Position numbers and translations under genes: made by a program. The notes beneath the pieces are model-generated. The model was given only the letters and a program-made list of their open reading frames with translations, was not told the origin of the DNA and made no database searches. Positions 1-8,383 of a DNA stretch of 50,693 nucleotides are shown here, in pieces. This DNA comes from Veillonellaceae bacterium (GTDB lineage: Bacteria; Bacillota; Negativicutes; Veillonellales; Veillonellaceae). The stretch covers positions 1-50,693 of the forward strand of contig CAAFQR010000109.1 in the NCBI GenBank assembly GCA_900765165.1, read 5' to 3'. Each line of letters starts with the position of its first letter. Within the stretch, counting starts at the first letter, position 1.

Positions 1-497
1 ACGCAAATGGGTTCGGTAGACAGGAGACTTTGCTCGCCATCCCAAGGAAATTCGCCGCGCAAAATGGCGACGTCCAAAATCCCTTTCGTAAGCTGTTTAT
101 ATAAATCACGGCTTTGACCGGTGAGAATGCAGATACGCACGTTGGGGTACTTTTTATGGTATTCCGCTAAGGCGTCAGCCAATTTGTAGCGCGCATAGTT
201 TAGCGAAATGCCGACGCGAATGTGTCCGCACAGCTGGTCCTGCATGGCATCGATGCGACGGCGCAAGGTGGTAAGGGCGCTGGCAGCGATGCGACTTTCC
301 TCTAAGGCAGCCTCGCCGGCCGGGGTGAAACGAATCCCTTGGCGCGTCCGTATTAATAGTTCCATTCCCAGTTCCTGTTCTAAGGCGCGAATGCGCTTCG
401 AAACGGCTGACTGCGTTGTATATAAATAATCGGCAGCGCGAGTAATGTTGCCGGTTCGCTTGAGCACGTCCAGTAATTCGAAGTCCTTTTCGTTCAT
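1..497 (-). CDS. LysR-family transcriptional regulator, 3' end cut by window
   Basis: Reading leftward from an ATG at 497, preceded by AAGGAGG, the frame stays open to the window edge (165 codons). The N-terminus is a LysR winged HTH: residues about 5-60 hold the helix motif NITRAADYLYTTQSAVSKRI and then an LEQELG linker. The start of the effector domain follows (HIRVGISLNYARYKLADALA). It is divergent from citD with 335 bp between them, the usual arrangement for a LysR activator of the neighbouring operon, so control of citDEF is the natural inference. It resembles the LysR at 48501-49424, which precedes the second cit locus; both share the stretch of the form (K)KYP-(N/K)-(V/I)-(R/H)-I and a following TG. 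The ligand is unknown. The C-terminal half lies outside the window. Confidence 0.88.
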   Translation of the reverse strand, partial: MNEKDFELLDVLKRTGNITRAADYLYTTQSAVSKRIRALEQELGMELLIRTRQGIRFTPAGEAALEESRIAASALTTLRRRIDAMQDQLCGHIRVGISLNYARYKLADALAEYHKKYPNVRICILTGQSRDLYKQLTKGILDVAILRGEFPWDGEQSLLSTEPIC

Positions 498-832
498 GGT
501 AAACCTCCTTATTCCATTCCTTTTTTTCATGATAACCTACTAGGCCCTGCTTGGGAAGAGGGCCTGGCTATGAAATAAACGACTGCTAGTGCCTTTCCGT
601 TTTGGAATGGTACTGGGTAGAACGTGGCATCGCTTCGTAAGGTTACAAGATAGTGTGCGATATTAACCATTTCTAGAAGGACTGCAAAAGAAGTAAATCT
701 ATGAATTTTACGAATTGCACGGTAAGGCATACAATGAACGCAACAGAACAAAGGCGATGATGGCACTGCGGTAGCGCCGTGAATCATCGCTAAAATACAG
801 AGGAAGCAAGTCATTTCAGAGGAGGAAAGGGT
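498..832. other. LysR/citD divergent intergenic region
   Basis: This 335-bp gap holds no credible gene. An antisense reading frame crosses it but runs on into citD and is a shadow. The only element I can support is a candidate citD promoter (listed separately) and the citD ribosome binding site AGAGGAGGAAAGG just before 833. LysR-type operators presumably lie here, but I see no convincing long dyad. Confidence 0.5.
707..735 (+). promoter_or_regulatory. candidate promoter of citDEF
   Basis: TTTACG at 707-712 and TACAAT at 730-735 are separated by exactly 17 bp, about 100 bp upstream of citD. The -35 matches TTGACA at four of six positions, which would suit an activator-dependent promoter under the divergent LysR. 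This is by eye only. Confidence 0.4.
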
Positions 833-1132
833 ATGGATATTAAGAAGAGTGCGCTGGCAGGCACGTTGGAGTCTAGCGATGCGCAGGTAACGGTTGAGCC
901 GGCCGGTGAGCTGACGGTTCACATTGAAAGTAGCGTTATGAATCGTTATGGTCGCCAGATTAAGCAGACGGTGCTGGAAACCTTGGAAAACTTGGGTGTT
1001 ACGACCGGCGCTGTGACGGTGATCGATAAAGGTGCGCTGGATTGCACCATTCGGGCCCGCGTTGAATGTGCTGTATTTAGAAGCTGTGATCAGTCCGCAG
1101 CGAATATTCCTTGGGGAGGGATTGTGAAATGA
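833..1132 (+). CDS. citD: citrate lyase acyl carrier protein (gamma subunit), locus 1
   Basis: A 99-residue protein of normal CitD length. In the family this small subunit carries the phosphoribosyl-dephospho-CoA prosthetic group that shuttles acetyl/citryl groups between CitF and CitE in the cytoplasmic citrate lyase complex. The N-terminal block AGTLESSD places the attachment serine at residue 14, as in enteric CitD. The conserved DKGALDCTIRAR block is present near residues 65-76. The start at 833 follows a strong AGAGGAGG. The stop overlaps the citE start (ATGA), so translation is probably coupled. No citC, citX or citG (ligase and prosthetic-group genes) lie nearby. Compare with the second CitD at 49805, which lacks this serine. 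Confidence 0.93.
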   Translation: MDIKKSALAGTLESSDAQVTVEPAGELTVHIESSVMNRYGRQIKQTVLETLENLGVTTGAVTVIDKGALDCTIRARVECAVFRSCDQSAANIPWGGIVK

Positions 1133-2040
1133 TACCAAGACCGAAGCCGCAGAAAAATAGATTGCGTCGTACCATGATGTTCATGAATGCCCAGAAGCCG
1201 GGTCTCATTAAGGACGCTTACATTTATGGCAGTGACAGCATCATCCTCGATTTGGAAGACGCCGTAGCGGAAAATCAGAAGGACGCAGCGCGCTTTAGCT
1301 TGTATCACGCGCTGAAGAGCATTGATTACGGCGATACTGAAGTTATTGTCCGTATTAACGGCCTCGACACGCCGCACTGGCAGGAAGACGTGCGCGTTTG
1401 CGTAGCCGGTGGTGCTGACGGTATCCGTATTGCGAAGTGTGAAAGCGCCGCTATGGTGCATCAGGTAGAAGAAGCGGTTCTTGCTGCCGAACGCGAATTT
1501 GGCGTTGAAGAAGGTCGTACGCTGTTGATGGCAGCCTTGGAAAGTCCGCTCGGTATTTTGAATGCCTATGAAATCGTGACCGCATCGGATCGCATGTTTG
1601 GCGTGGCCATTTCCGGCGGTGACTTTAGAAAGAGCATGCACGTGCAGATTCAGCGCGATGGCGTTGAAATGATGACCGCTCGTGGCAATATGCTCCTCGC
1701 CGCTCGTGCCGCCGGTGTACAGTGCTTCGACACCATGTATCCGAACATTGACGACATGGAAGGCTTTAAGGCGGAAGTTATCCAGAACCACAAGATGGGC
1801 TTTGACGGCAAGAGTATCGTCAATCCGAAGCAAATTGCCTTTGTGCACGAAACCTTTGCGCCTACGGAAAAGGAAATCGCTTACGCCGAAAAATTGGTGC
1901 GCGGCTGTCAGGCCCAGGCTGATGCGGGCATTGGCGTGTACACTGTAGACGGTAAGATGGTGGACATTCCGTTTTTTGAAGATGCGAAGCGTATTATTGC
2001 CTTGGCGAAAGCTTGCGGCGTATACCATGGTGATTTGTAG
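1129..2040 (+). CDS. citE: citrate lyase beta subunit-like (citryl-ACP lyase), locus 1
   Basis: A HpcH/HpaI-superfamily CitE homologue of 303 residues. CitE cleaves citryl-ACP to oxaloacetate and acetyl-ACP. I chose the ATG at 1129, which overlaps the citD stop and has GGGAGGG at a normal distance; a TTG at 1111 would add six residues that contain that binding site. LEDAV (residues 42-46) and the metal-ligand glutamate region ALESP (E138) are present. Two usually conserved segments are altered: the N-terminal VPG-x-x-P is MNAQKP here, and the GAEDY motif reads SGGDF (residues 162-166), so the aspartate (D165) remains but the preceding glutamate is glycine. The second CitE at 50074 has both canonical motifs. 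The protein could be a citrate lyase subunit or a lyase for a related substrate such as citramalate. Confidence 0.85.
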   Translation: MIPRPKPQKNRLRRTMMFMNAQKPGLIKDAYIYGSDSIILDLEDAVAENQKDAARFSLYHALKSIDYGDTEVIVRINGLDTPHWQEDVRVCVAGGADGIRIAKCESAAMVHQVEEAVLAAEREFGVEEGRTLLMAALESPLGILNAYEIVTASDRMFGVAISGGDFRKSMHVQIQRDGVEMMTARGNMLLAARAAGVQCFDTMYPNIDDMEGFKAEVIQNHKMGFDGKSIVNPKQIAFVHETFAPTEKEIAYAEKLVRGCQAQADAGIGVYTVDGKMVDIPFFEDAKRIIALAKACGVYHGDL

Positions 2041-2070
2041 TCGGTCAGCAGCGAAAGGAGCGAATAAACA

Positions 2071-3627
2071 ATGTTAAATGCAGTAGGCAGAGAGATTCCG
2101 GATTACCTGTTGACCGATGGTCGCCAGGTGTACCAGGGTAAATATAAGAAGGATGGGGAGTACGTGAAAAAAGCGTCCCCTACAACGCGTCGTGCTGAAA
2201 AGCCGGTAGAAAGCAAGCTTTGTGAAACCATTCGCGAAGCCTGTGAAAAATGTGGCGCTCACGATGGCATGACCTTTTCCTTCCACACTGAATTTCGCGA
2301 TGGCGACTATGTAGCGTCCATGGTGTGCAAGGTGTTAGTCGAAGAAATGGGTCTCAAGGATTTGCGTGTAGCGGCTACGTCCCTTGGTTCGGCGCAGGAC
2401 GTGTTCGCCGATTACATGGAACAAGGCATTATTAAGCAAGTACAGACCTCCGGCGTGCGCGGTCGTATTGGGGAAGTCATTTCCGCCGGTAAAATGACGG
2501 AACCGGCTATTATCCGCAGTCATGGCGGTCGCCCTCGCGCCGTAGAAGCCGGCGAGGTTCATATCGACATCGCCTTCCTTGCATCCGCTTCGTCCGATTG
2601 CTGCGGCAATGCGAAGGGCCAAGGCGGCGTTAATAACTGTGGCTCTATGGGGTTTGCTATGCACGATGCAAAATATGCGGACCATACGGTGATTATTACC
2701 GATACGTTGGTACCATTCCCGAACGTGCCGTCGTCCATTTCTTGTATCGATGTTGATGCGGTGTGCGTTGTAGATGCTATTGGCGATCCGAAGAAGATTG
2801 CTACTAAGGAAGCGCGCATGACTCAGAATCCGCGCGAATTAATGATGGCAAAACAGGTTGCTGACGTTATTGCGGCGTTGCCGTATTTCAAAGATGGCTT
2901 TTCCTTCCAGACCGGTGTTGGTGGCCCATCCTTGGCCGTTAACCGTTTCTTAGAAGAACACATGCGCCGTGAAAATATCACCATGAGCTTTGCCTTAGGT
3001 GGCACTAGCTCCGCAATTTGTGACCTTCAGGATAAAGGTCTTGTTAACTATATTTTAGACACCCAGGACTTCGACCAGGGCGCAGCAGCGCATCTGTTTT
3101 CTAATCCGAAGCACATTGAAATCGACCTTAGCGAATATGCTAATGCCGGTAACAAAGGGGCCTATGTTAATAAATTAGACTATGTAGTATTGTCGGCACT
3201 GGAAATCGATACAAAGTTTAATGTAAATGTTATTACCGGTTCTGACGGTGTGCTTCGCGGCGCCCCGGGCGGTCATCCGGATACGGCGGCTGGTAGTAAA
3301 TGCTGCATTATCGTAACGCCGCTTACCCGTGGTCGTATGGCTACGGTGTGCAAAGACGTTGTAACGGTTACGACACCTGGCGATTGTGTTGACGTATTGG
3401 TAACGGATTATGGTGTAGCTGTAAATCCGGCGCGCCAGGATATTATCGACTGCCTTGATGCAGCCGGCATCCAGCATGTATCCATTGAAAGCTTACAGGA
3501 AAAAGCGTACAGCTTAGTAGGCGAACCGGATCCGTTGCAGTGGGAAGACAAAGTGGTGGCCATTGTGGAAGCTCGTGACGGCACCATTTTGGACGTAGTA
3601 CGTCAGGTGAAGCCGCTCGTATTGTAA
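2071..3627 (+). CDS. citF: citrate lyase alpha subunit (citrate:acetyl-ACP transferase), locus 1
   Basis: A 518-residue CitF of typical length. In the family this subunit transfers citrate onto the acyl carrier protein in exchange for acetate. The full-length conserved pattern is visible: an N-terminal NAVGREIPDY opening, the SHGGR block (about residues 150-155), GNAKGQGGVNNCGSMGFA (about 182-200), and the C-terminal GAPGGHPDTA and DYGVAVNP motifs typical of CoA-transferase-like alpha chains. It follows citE by 30 bp with GAAAGGAG upstream of the ATG and ends the operon. The neighbours leave little doubt about a citrate lyase-type complex, although CitE variation leaves the exact substrate open. 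Confidence 0.92.
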   Translation: MLNAVGREIPDYLLTDGRQVYQGKYKKDGEYVKKASPTTRRAEKPVESKLCETIREACEKCGAHDGMTFSFHTEFRDGDYVASMVCKVLVEEMGLKDLRVAATSLGSAQDVFADYMEQGIIKQVQTSGVRGRIGEVISAGKMTEPAIIRSHGGRPRAVEAGEVHIDIAFLASASSDCCGNAKGQGGVNNCGSMGFAMHDAKYADHTVIITDTLVPFPNVPSSISCIDVDAVCVVDAIGDPKKIATKEARMTQNPRELMMAKQVADVIAALPYFKDGFSFQTGVGGPSLAVNRFLEEHMRRENITMSFALGGTSSAICDLQDKGLVNYILDTQDFDQGAAAHLFSNPKHIEIDLSEYANAGNKGAYVNKLDYVVLSALEIDTKFNVNVITGSDGVLRGAPGGHPDTAAGSKCCIIVTPLTRGRMATVCKDVVTVTTPGDCVDVLVTDYGVAVNPARQDIIDCLDAAGIQHVSIESLQEKAYSLVGEPDPLQWEDKVVAIVEARDGTILDVVRQVKPLVL

Positions 3628-3739
3628 TAAGCGTGTTCGCTTGTAGTGACGCAGTGTGTGGGATTTTCGTATTGTAAGTGCAGTAAAAAAGACGGTAAAA
3701 CTATATATAAAATTAGTTGAAAATCGTATTCAATTAAAA

Positions 3740-3772
3740 GGTAATGCCTATGGTTATCCATAGGCATTTACC
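3740..3772. terminator. hairpin downstream of citF (terminator or operator)
   Basis: TGCCTATGG (3745-3753) and CCATAGGCA (3758-3766) form a perfect 9-bp stem around TTAT. GGTAA/TTACC extends it to 14 bp with one bulged T. No T-run follows, so it is not a canonical intrinsic terminator. It lies about 45 bp upstream of the next promoter and could instead bind a regulator. Confidence 0.4.
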
Positions 3773-3818
3773 TATATATATCATATAAAAATGGAATAGA
3801 CGGTATGAGTTCTTTTTA

Positions 3819-3847
3819 TTGACGTTGTTTTGACGGCGTGATACCAT
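3819..3847 (+). promoter_or_regulatory. candidate promoter of first siroheme reductase gene
   Basis: TTGACG (3819-3824) and TACCAT (3842-3847) are separated by 17 bp and lie about 87 bp upstream of the start codon. The -35 is strong and the -10 is moderate. The 3740-3772 dyad lies just upstream and may be its operator. Confidence 0.5.
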
Positions 3848-3933
3848 AAACGTAAATGAGCCGTTGGCGTTTTCAGTTGGGGGAGCGCAGGGATACGGCT
3901 ATAAGAGAGAGAAACAGGAAAAGAGGTTTAGGT

Positions 3934-5496
3934 ATGGCATTTTTAACAGAAGAGGTGAAGGCTCGCCTCATTAAGGATTTACCGAGTTTTAAGAAAACTA
4001 GTGAACAGTTCTTCAAAAAAGAAATCGCCGTCAATGATTATAAGGGCTTGTCCGGCCCGTTCGGTACGTATGCAGAACGCGGTGCTGACACGGCGATGTA
4101 TCGCTTGCGTTTGCCGGGCGGTCGTATTACCAAGGATCAGCTTACGTTCTTAGCTGACGCTATTGAAAAACACGACTTGAAGATGCCTCATTTCACAACG
4201 GGCCAGTCCATTCAGTTCCACGGCCTTGCCGGTGAAACGGTAGTAACGTTGTTTGAAGAATGTCACGCTCACGGCATTTACTCTCGTGGCGGCGGCGGGG
4301 ACCATCCGCGTAACATCGCAGCTAGCCCGCTTCGTGGCGTTGTAGCCGGCGAACCGTTCGACATTACGCCGTACGTTCAGGTAGCTGCCGAATACATTTT
4401 GACGTTAATTCCGGACTTCAAAATGCCGCGTAAATTGAAAATTGCATTCACCAATGGCTTGGAAAACGGCACCCACGTTGAATTCAAGGACTTGGGCTTC
4501 TGGGCTAAAGCCGATGGCACCTTCACCGTATTTGCAGGCGGTGGCTTAGGCGGCAATCCGCGCAAGGGCATCCTCTTGGCTGAAGGCGTTCAGCCGTCCG
4601 AAATTTTATACTACATTAAAGCAATGGTTCGCACGTTCATCGAATACGGCGACTACTTGCATCGCGCTAAGAACCGTACTCGTTACATCGTAGCTGAATT
4701 GGGCGACGAAAAATTCCGCGAAGTATTCAATAAATTGTTGCTCTTCGTAAAACGCACCGAAGATTTGAGCTTCGAATTGCCGGATACGAAGATTACCAAA
4801 ACCGGTACGAAGACCTTGGCTGACGTAGGCCTCGAAGGTAATCCGCGTGTTACGGCACAGCCGCAGGCTGGCTTGTTCACCGTTGCGTACCATCCGTTAG
4901 GTGGCCAGATGCCGGCAGCTGACATGGTAAAAGCATTCCGTTATGCCGGTTCCTTGGAAGCTGGCGAAGTTCGCTTAACCGGTACGGAAGGTGCTTATTT
5001 CATCAACTTGACCGCTGACGAAGCTGCTAAGATTGTAGAATTAACACCGGGTCATCGCGCTTCCGATTTCGGCGCTTCCGTAAGCTGCATCGGCGCTTCC
5101 ATTTGCCAGGTTGGCGTTCAGAACTCCCAGGGCTTATTGGAATCCATCGTAACGTACTTGGAAGAACAGGGCATTGACGACAAATTCTTGCCGCAGTTCC
5201 ACATTTCCGGTTGCCCGTCCTCTTGCGGTACGCACCAGATTGGTTCTCTTGGCTTCCATGGTGGTATGAAATTAGTTGACAAACAGCCGACACCGGCGTT
5301 CAACTTATTCCGCGGCGGCACTGACAAATTAGGCACTGTAAAATTCGGCGAACAGGTTGGCGCTATCGCTACTACTGAAATTCCGAAATTCATTGCTGAC
5401 TTGGCTACGGCGCTTAACGAAGCCGGCCAGCCGTTCGATACTTGGATTGAAGCTCACGAAGCAGACTTCCAGGCTATTGCTGAAAAATACATCTAA
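3934..5496 (+). CDS. siroheme/4Fe-4S nitrite or sulfite reductase-like protein, paralogue A
   Basis: A 520-residue member of the ferredoxin-dependent nitrite/sulfite reductase superfamily, with two half-domains. The siroheme-4Fe-4S cysteines are complete: C385-x5-C391 and C427-x3-C431 (GCPSSC). RLRLPGGRIT (about 57-66), FTTGQSIQFHG (about 87-97), HPRNIAASPL (about 124-133) and PRKLKIAF (about 165-172) correspond to the conserved substrate-binding blocks, including the Arg before Asn (R126) and the Lys pair. I chose the ATG at 3934 because the paralogue starts identically (MA-x-LT); an upstream in-frame start would add 26 poorly conserved residues. Nitrite and sulfite cannot be told apart from sequence alone. 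No siroheme-synthesis or electron-donor gene is adjacent. Confidence 0.85.
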   Translation: MAFLTEEVKARLIKDLPSFKKTSEQFFKKEIAVNDYKGLSGPFGTYAERGADTAMYRLRLPGGRITKDQLTFLADAIEKHDLKMPHFTTGQSIQFHGLAGETVVTLFEECHAHGIYSRGGGGDHPRNIAASPLRGVVAGEPFDITPYVQVAAEYILTLIPDFKMPRKLKIAFTNGLENGTHVEFKDLGFWAKADGTFTVFAGGGLGGNPRKGILLAEGVQPSEILYYIKAMVRTFIEYGDYLHRAKNRTRYIVAELGDEKFREVFNKLLLFVKRTEDLSFELPDTKITKTGTKTLADVGLEGNPRVTAQPQAGLFTVAYHPLGGQMPAADMVKAFRYAGSLEAGEVRLTGTEGAYFINLTADEAAKIVELTPGHRASDFGASVSCIGASICQVGVQNSQGLLESIVTYLEEQGIDDKFLPQFHISGCPSSCGTHQIGSLGFHGGMKLVDKQPTPAFNLFRGGTDKLGTVKFGEQVGAIATTEIPKFIADLATALNEAGQPFDTWIEAHEADFQAIAEKYI

Positions 5497-5556
5497 GCTT
5501 AACGCATTTTACGATTCGTAATGAACTTGGCGATTCGTAATGCATTCCAACAACGC

Positions 5557-5586
5557 AAAGACGCTCTCTTCGGAGGGCGTCTTTTT
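5557..5586 (+). terminator. intrinsic terminator after paralogue A
   Basis: GACGCTCTC (5560-5568) pairs with GAGGGCGTC (5573-5581) around a TTCG tetraloop, followed by five T. It is textbook rho-independent and means the two reductase paralogues are mostly transcribed separately. A 12-bp direct repeat, CGATTCGTAATG, lies just upstream (5512-5523 and 5531-5542). Confidence 0.9.
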
Positions 5587-5778
5587 CGTTTAGCGCATAG
5601 TTGTATTTTGAATTGGCATGGCCGTAGTGTGATATCTGCAACATACGCTGTAGTGTTACCGTGCTACCATGGGGGCAAAAATAGAGGTTGTGTTTTTTAT
5701 TTCTATTTAATAAGTAATATATAGATGCCACTATTACGTAGGTAAGTAGGCTCGTAGGAGTAGAAGAGAGGGTTAGGT

Positions 5779-7341
5779 ATGGCGATTTTAACTGATGCGG
5801 CAAAAGCACGTCTTATTGCAGATTTACCGAGTTTTAAGGATACAAGCGAAAAGTTCTTCAATAAAGAGATTTCCGTCAATGATTATAAAGGGATTTCCGG
5901 TACTTTTGGGTCTTATGCAGAAAGGGGCGCGAAGTCGGCTATGTTTCGTCTCCGTTTGCCCGGTGGCCGCATTACGGCGGATCAGCTTACGTTCTTAGCG
6001 GCTGCCATTGAACAGCACGACTTGAAGGCACCTCATTTCACGACGGGGCAGTCCATTCAGTTCCATGGCTTAGACGGCGAAACTGTAGTCAAACTCTTTG
6101 AAGAATGTCACAGTCACGGTATTTACTCGCGCGGCGGTGGCGGCGATTATCCCAGCAATATTGCGGCTAGTCCGTTGCGCGGCGTCACGCCTGGCGAGCC
6201 TTTCGATATTACGCCGTATGTGCAGGCGGCCAATGAATATATTTTGACGTTAATCCCGGATTTCAAGTTGCCGCGCAAGTTCAAGATGGCGTTCTCCAAC
6301 GGTCTTGAAAGTGATAGCCACGTGGACTTTAAGGATTTTGGCTTCTTGGCGAAGGCGGATGGTACGTTTACCGTTTTCGTTGGCGGCGGGCTCGGCGTGA
6401 AGGCCTTCAAGGGTCACGTGTTGGCCGAAGGCGTGGACCCGGCGGATTTGCTGTACTACATTAAGGCCATGTTCCGCACCTACATCGAAAACGGCGATTT
6501 CCAGCACCGCAACGCGAACCGCACGCGCTTTTTGGTGGAAAGCATGGGCATCGACAAGTTCCGCGACGCCTTCAATAAGAGCTTAACTTATGCAAAGCGC
6601 ACAGAAAATTTGCATTTTGAGTTGCCGTATACAACGATTACGAAAACTGGTGAAATGACTCTCGCCGATGCAGGGCTTGAAGGGAATCCCCGCGTCAGCT
6701 CGCAGTCGCAAACCGGCTTATACGCCGTGGCGTACCATCCCTTAGGCGGCCAGGTGAAGCCGGAGATTATGACGCAGGTGTTCCGCTATGTAGGTTCCTT
6801 GGAAGCGGGCGAAGCGCGCTTAACCGGCACGGAAGGGGCGTATTTTATCAACTTAACAGCTGACGAAGCGGCGAAGGTTATCGCCTTGACGCCGGATCAT
6901 CAGGACTCCGTTTTCGGTCAATCCGTTAGCTGCATCGGTTCTGCTCGTTGCCAGGTTGGTTTCCAGAACTCCATGGGTCTCTTAGAAACCATCGTGGCGT
7001 ATTTGGCTGAACAGGGGATTGATGACAAATTCTTGCCGCGCATCCACATTTCCGGTTGTCCGTCGTCCTGCGGTACCCATCAGATTGGCTCCTTAGGCTT
7101 CCACGGCGGCGTTAAGCTAGTGGACAAAAAGCCACAACCGGCGTTTACGTTATTCCGCGGTGGCACCGATGAATTAGGTCACGTCGCGTTCGGCGAACAG
7201 GTGGGAAATCTTACTATCGTCGATATTCCGAAGTTCGTAGCCGACTTGGCAATGGCGTTAAATGATGCGGGCCAGCCCTTCGATACATGGATTGTGGACC
7301 ACGTGGCTGATTTCAACAGCATCGTGGCTAAGTATTTGTAA
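5779..7341 (+). CDS. siroheme/4Fe-4S reductase-like protein, paralogue B
   Basis: Also 520 residues and collinear with the upstream gene without gaps; about three quarters of the first 60 residues are identical. The cluster cysteines C385, C391, C427 and C431 are kept, as are the RLRLPGGRIT and PRKFKMAF blocks. One notable change is that the conserved Arg before Asn in the substrate pocket (R126 in paralogue A) is Ser here (YPSNIAASPL), read from codons AGC versus CGT. This position corresponds to the active-site arginine of nitrite and sulfite reductases (RN motif). It may act on a different substrate or be impaired. Its own ribosome binding site (AGAGAGGG) precedes the ATG. A terminator separates it from paralogue A. 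Confidence 0.84.
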   Translation: MAILTDAAKARLIADLPSFKDTSEKFFNKEISVNDYKGISGTFGSYAERGAKSAMFRLRLPGGRITADQLTFLAAAIEQHDLKAPHFTTGQSIQFHGLDGETVVKLFEECHSHGIYSRGGGGDYPSNIAASPLRGVTPGEPFDITPYVQAANEYILTLIPDFKLPRKFKMAFSNGLESDSHVDFKDFGFLAKADGTFTVFVGGGLGVKAFKGHVLAEGVDPADLLYYIKAMFRTYIENGDFQHRNANRTRFLVESMGIDKFRDAFNKSLTYAKRTENLHFELPYTTITKTGEMTLADAGLEGNPRVSSQSQTGLYAVAYHPLGGQVKPEIMTQVFRYVGSLEAGEARLTGTEGAYFINLTADEAAKVIALTPDHQDSVFGQSVSCIGSARCQVGFQNSMGLLETIVAYLAEQGIDDKFLPRIHISGCPSSCGTHQIGSLGFHGGVKLVDKKPQPAFTLFRGGTDELGHVAFGEQVGNLTIVDIPKFVADLAMALNDAGQPFDTWIVDHVADFNSIVAKYL

Positions 7342-7410
7342 AATCTGCTAAGCGCCTGATTTTAAAGCTTGTAGTCTGTTAAAAAGTCTTGTAAAAATTT
7401 CTAGTTTTCT

Positions 7411-7442
7411 CTTGACTTAGAGTGAACTCCAAAGCGTATAGT
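7411..7442 (+). promoter_or_regulatory. MerR-family-type promoter with 19-bp spacer
   Basis: TTGACT (7412-7417) and TATAGT (7437-7442) are 19 bp apart, the overlong spacing typical of promoters twisted into shape by MerR-family activators. The spacer holds an interrupted dyad, CTTAGAGT-GA-ACTCCAAAG, close to the NmlR/AdhR-type operator pattern. No merR gene is in the window. A similar promoter lies at 29308-29339. Confidence 0.75.
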
Positions 7443-7495
7443 AATACTGTAAGATGTATTGGAAACACCAAAATAAAACTTTGGAGGGACTAACT

Positions 7496-8317
7496 ATGAA
7501 GATTCAACAAACAGCAGGCCGCGTAAATTTGGGCGAATTCGCACCGGATTTTGCAGCTTACAATGATGACGTATTATTCGGTAAGGTTTGGAGCACGGAC
7601 GGCAAATTGACCTTGCGCGACTGTTCCCTGATTACCGTTGTAACCTTGATGGCGCAGGGGTTGACGGATAACGCTTTGCTTTTTCATTTGCAAACGGCTA
7701 AAGCAAACGGTATTACGAAGGAAGAAATTGCTGAAATTATCACTCATGCCGCTTTCTATGCTGGTTGGCCTAAAGCATGGGCTACCTTCGGCTTAGCAAA
7801 ACAGGTTTGGACGGAACCGTCTGAAGAAGCGACTACGACTACCGCACAGGCGGCTAAAGCAGCTGCGGAAGGTAAAGCTGATGAAGCGAAAGCCTTGGCA
7901 CTTAAAGCTGCCCACGAAGCAGAAACCATCTTCCCTATTGGCGAATTTAATAGTGGGTATGCTAAATATTTCAGTGGCGATAGCTTCTTGTATCCGGTTT
8001 CTACGAGCCAGGTTGGCATTTACAATGTAACCTTTGAACCGGGCTGCCGTAACAACTGGCATGTTCATGAAGCAAAAGCCGGTGGCGGTCAGATCTTAGT
8101 TGTTATCTCCGGTGAAGGCTACTACCAGGAATTTGGCAAACCGGCACAGCGCTTAAAGGCTGGCGATGTTGTGAACATCCCTGCTGGTGTAAAACACTGG
8201 CATGGTGCTACCAAAGACTCTTGGTTCTCTCACTTAGCAGTGGAAGTACCGGGTACGGAAACGGCTAACACTTGGTTAGAACCGGTAAGCGATGAAGATT
8301 ACAATAAATTACCGTAA
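7496..8317 (+). CDS. carboxymuconolactone decarboxylase-like/cupin fusion protein
   Basis: A 273-residue cytoplasmic protein with two domains. Residues about 1-105 form a carboxymuconolactone decarboxylase fold (block TAKANGITKEEIAEIITHAAFYAGWPKAW, about residues 69-97; quoted here only as a landmark from TAKANG to GWPKAW). An Ala/Glu-rich linker spans about 110-145. A C-terminal cupin follows, with metal-ligand motif HVHEAKAGGG in motif 1 and GDVVNIPAGVKHWHG in motif 2. The AhpD-type CxxC is absent, so peroxidase activity is unlikely. The start at 7496 follows GGAGGG; an earlier in-frame ATG at 7454 lacks a binding site. Such fusions are often stress- or electrophile-induced, which agrees with the MerR-type promoter upstream. 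The substrate is unknown. Confidence 0.82.
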   Translation: MKIQQTAGRVNLGEFAPDFAAYNDDVLFGKVWSTDGKLTLRDCSLITVVTLMAQGLTDNALLFHLQTAKANGITKEEIAEIITHAAFYAGWPKAWATFGLAKQVWTEPSEEATTTTAQAAKAAAEGKADEAKALALKAAHEAETIFPIGEFNSGYAKYFSGDSFLYPVSTSQVGIYNVTFEPGCRNNWHVHEAKAGGGQILVVISGEGYYQEFGKPAQRLKAGDVVNIPAGVKHWHGATKDSWFSHLAVEVPGTETANTWLEPVSDEDYNKLP

Positions 8318-8335
8318 GCCATAAACGCATACGCG

Positions 8336-8383
8336 AAAAAGGCATTGGCCTTAGGATTTCGATCCTTTGGTCAATGCCTTTTT
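8336..8383. terminator. bidirectional terminator between convergent genes
   Basis: AAAAAGGCATTG (8336-8347) pairs with CAATGCCTTTTT across a partly paired apical region, giving A-run and T-run flanks in both directions. It sits between the cupin fusion gene (plus) and the aminotransferase gene (minus) and can serve both. Confidence 0.88.

Larger units (their letters stand above)
3628..3933. other. intergenic region between citF and the first siroheme reductase
   Basis: This 306-bp gap has no gene. It contains an imperfect hairpin at 3740-3772 and a promoter at 3819-3847, both listed separately. The rest is AT-rich, and I recognise no riboswitch in it. Confidence 0.5.

Noticed and set aside
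1111..1128. TTG at 1111 as the citE start
   Set aside because: It includes the ribosome binding site of the ATG at 1129 and adds residues not expected for CitE.
1090..2028. 312-codon open frame antisense to citE
   Set aside because: It is exactly opposite a clear CitE, lacks a ribosome binding site and family features, and long antisense frames recur across this window because of codon bias.
3628..3933. Riboswitch before the siroheme reductase gene
   Set aside because: Only a simple hairpin upstream of the promoter, hence not in the transcript; no known aptamer core seen.
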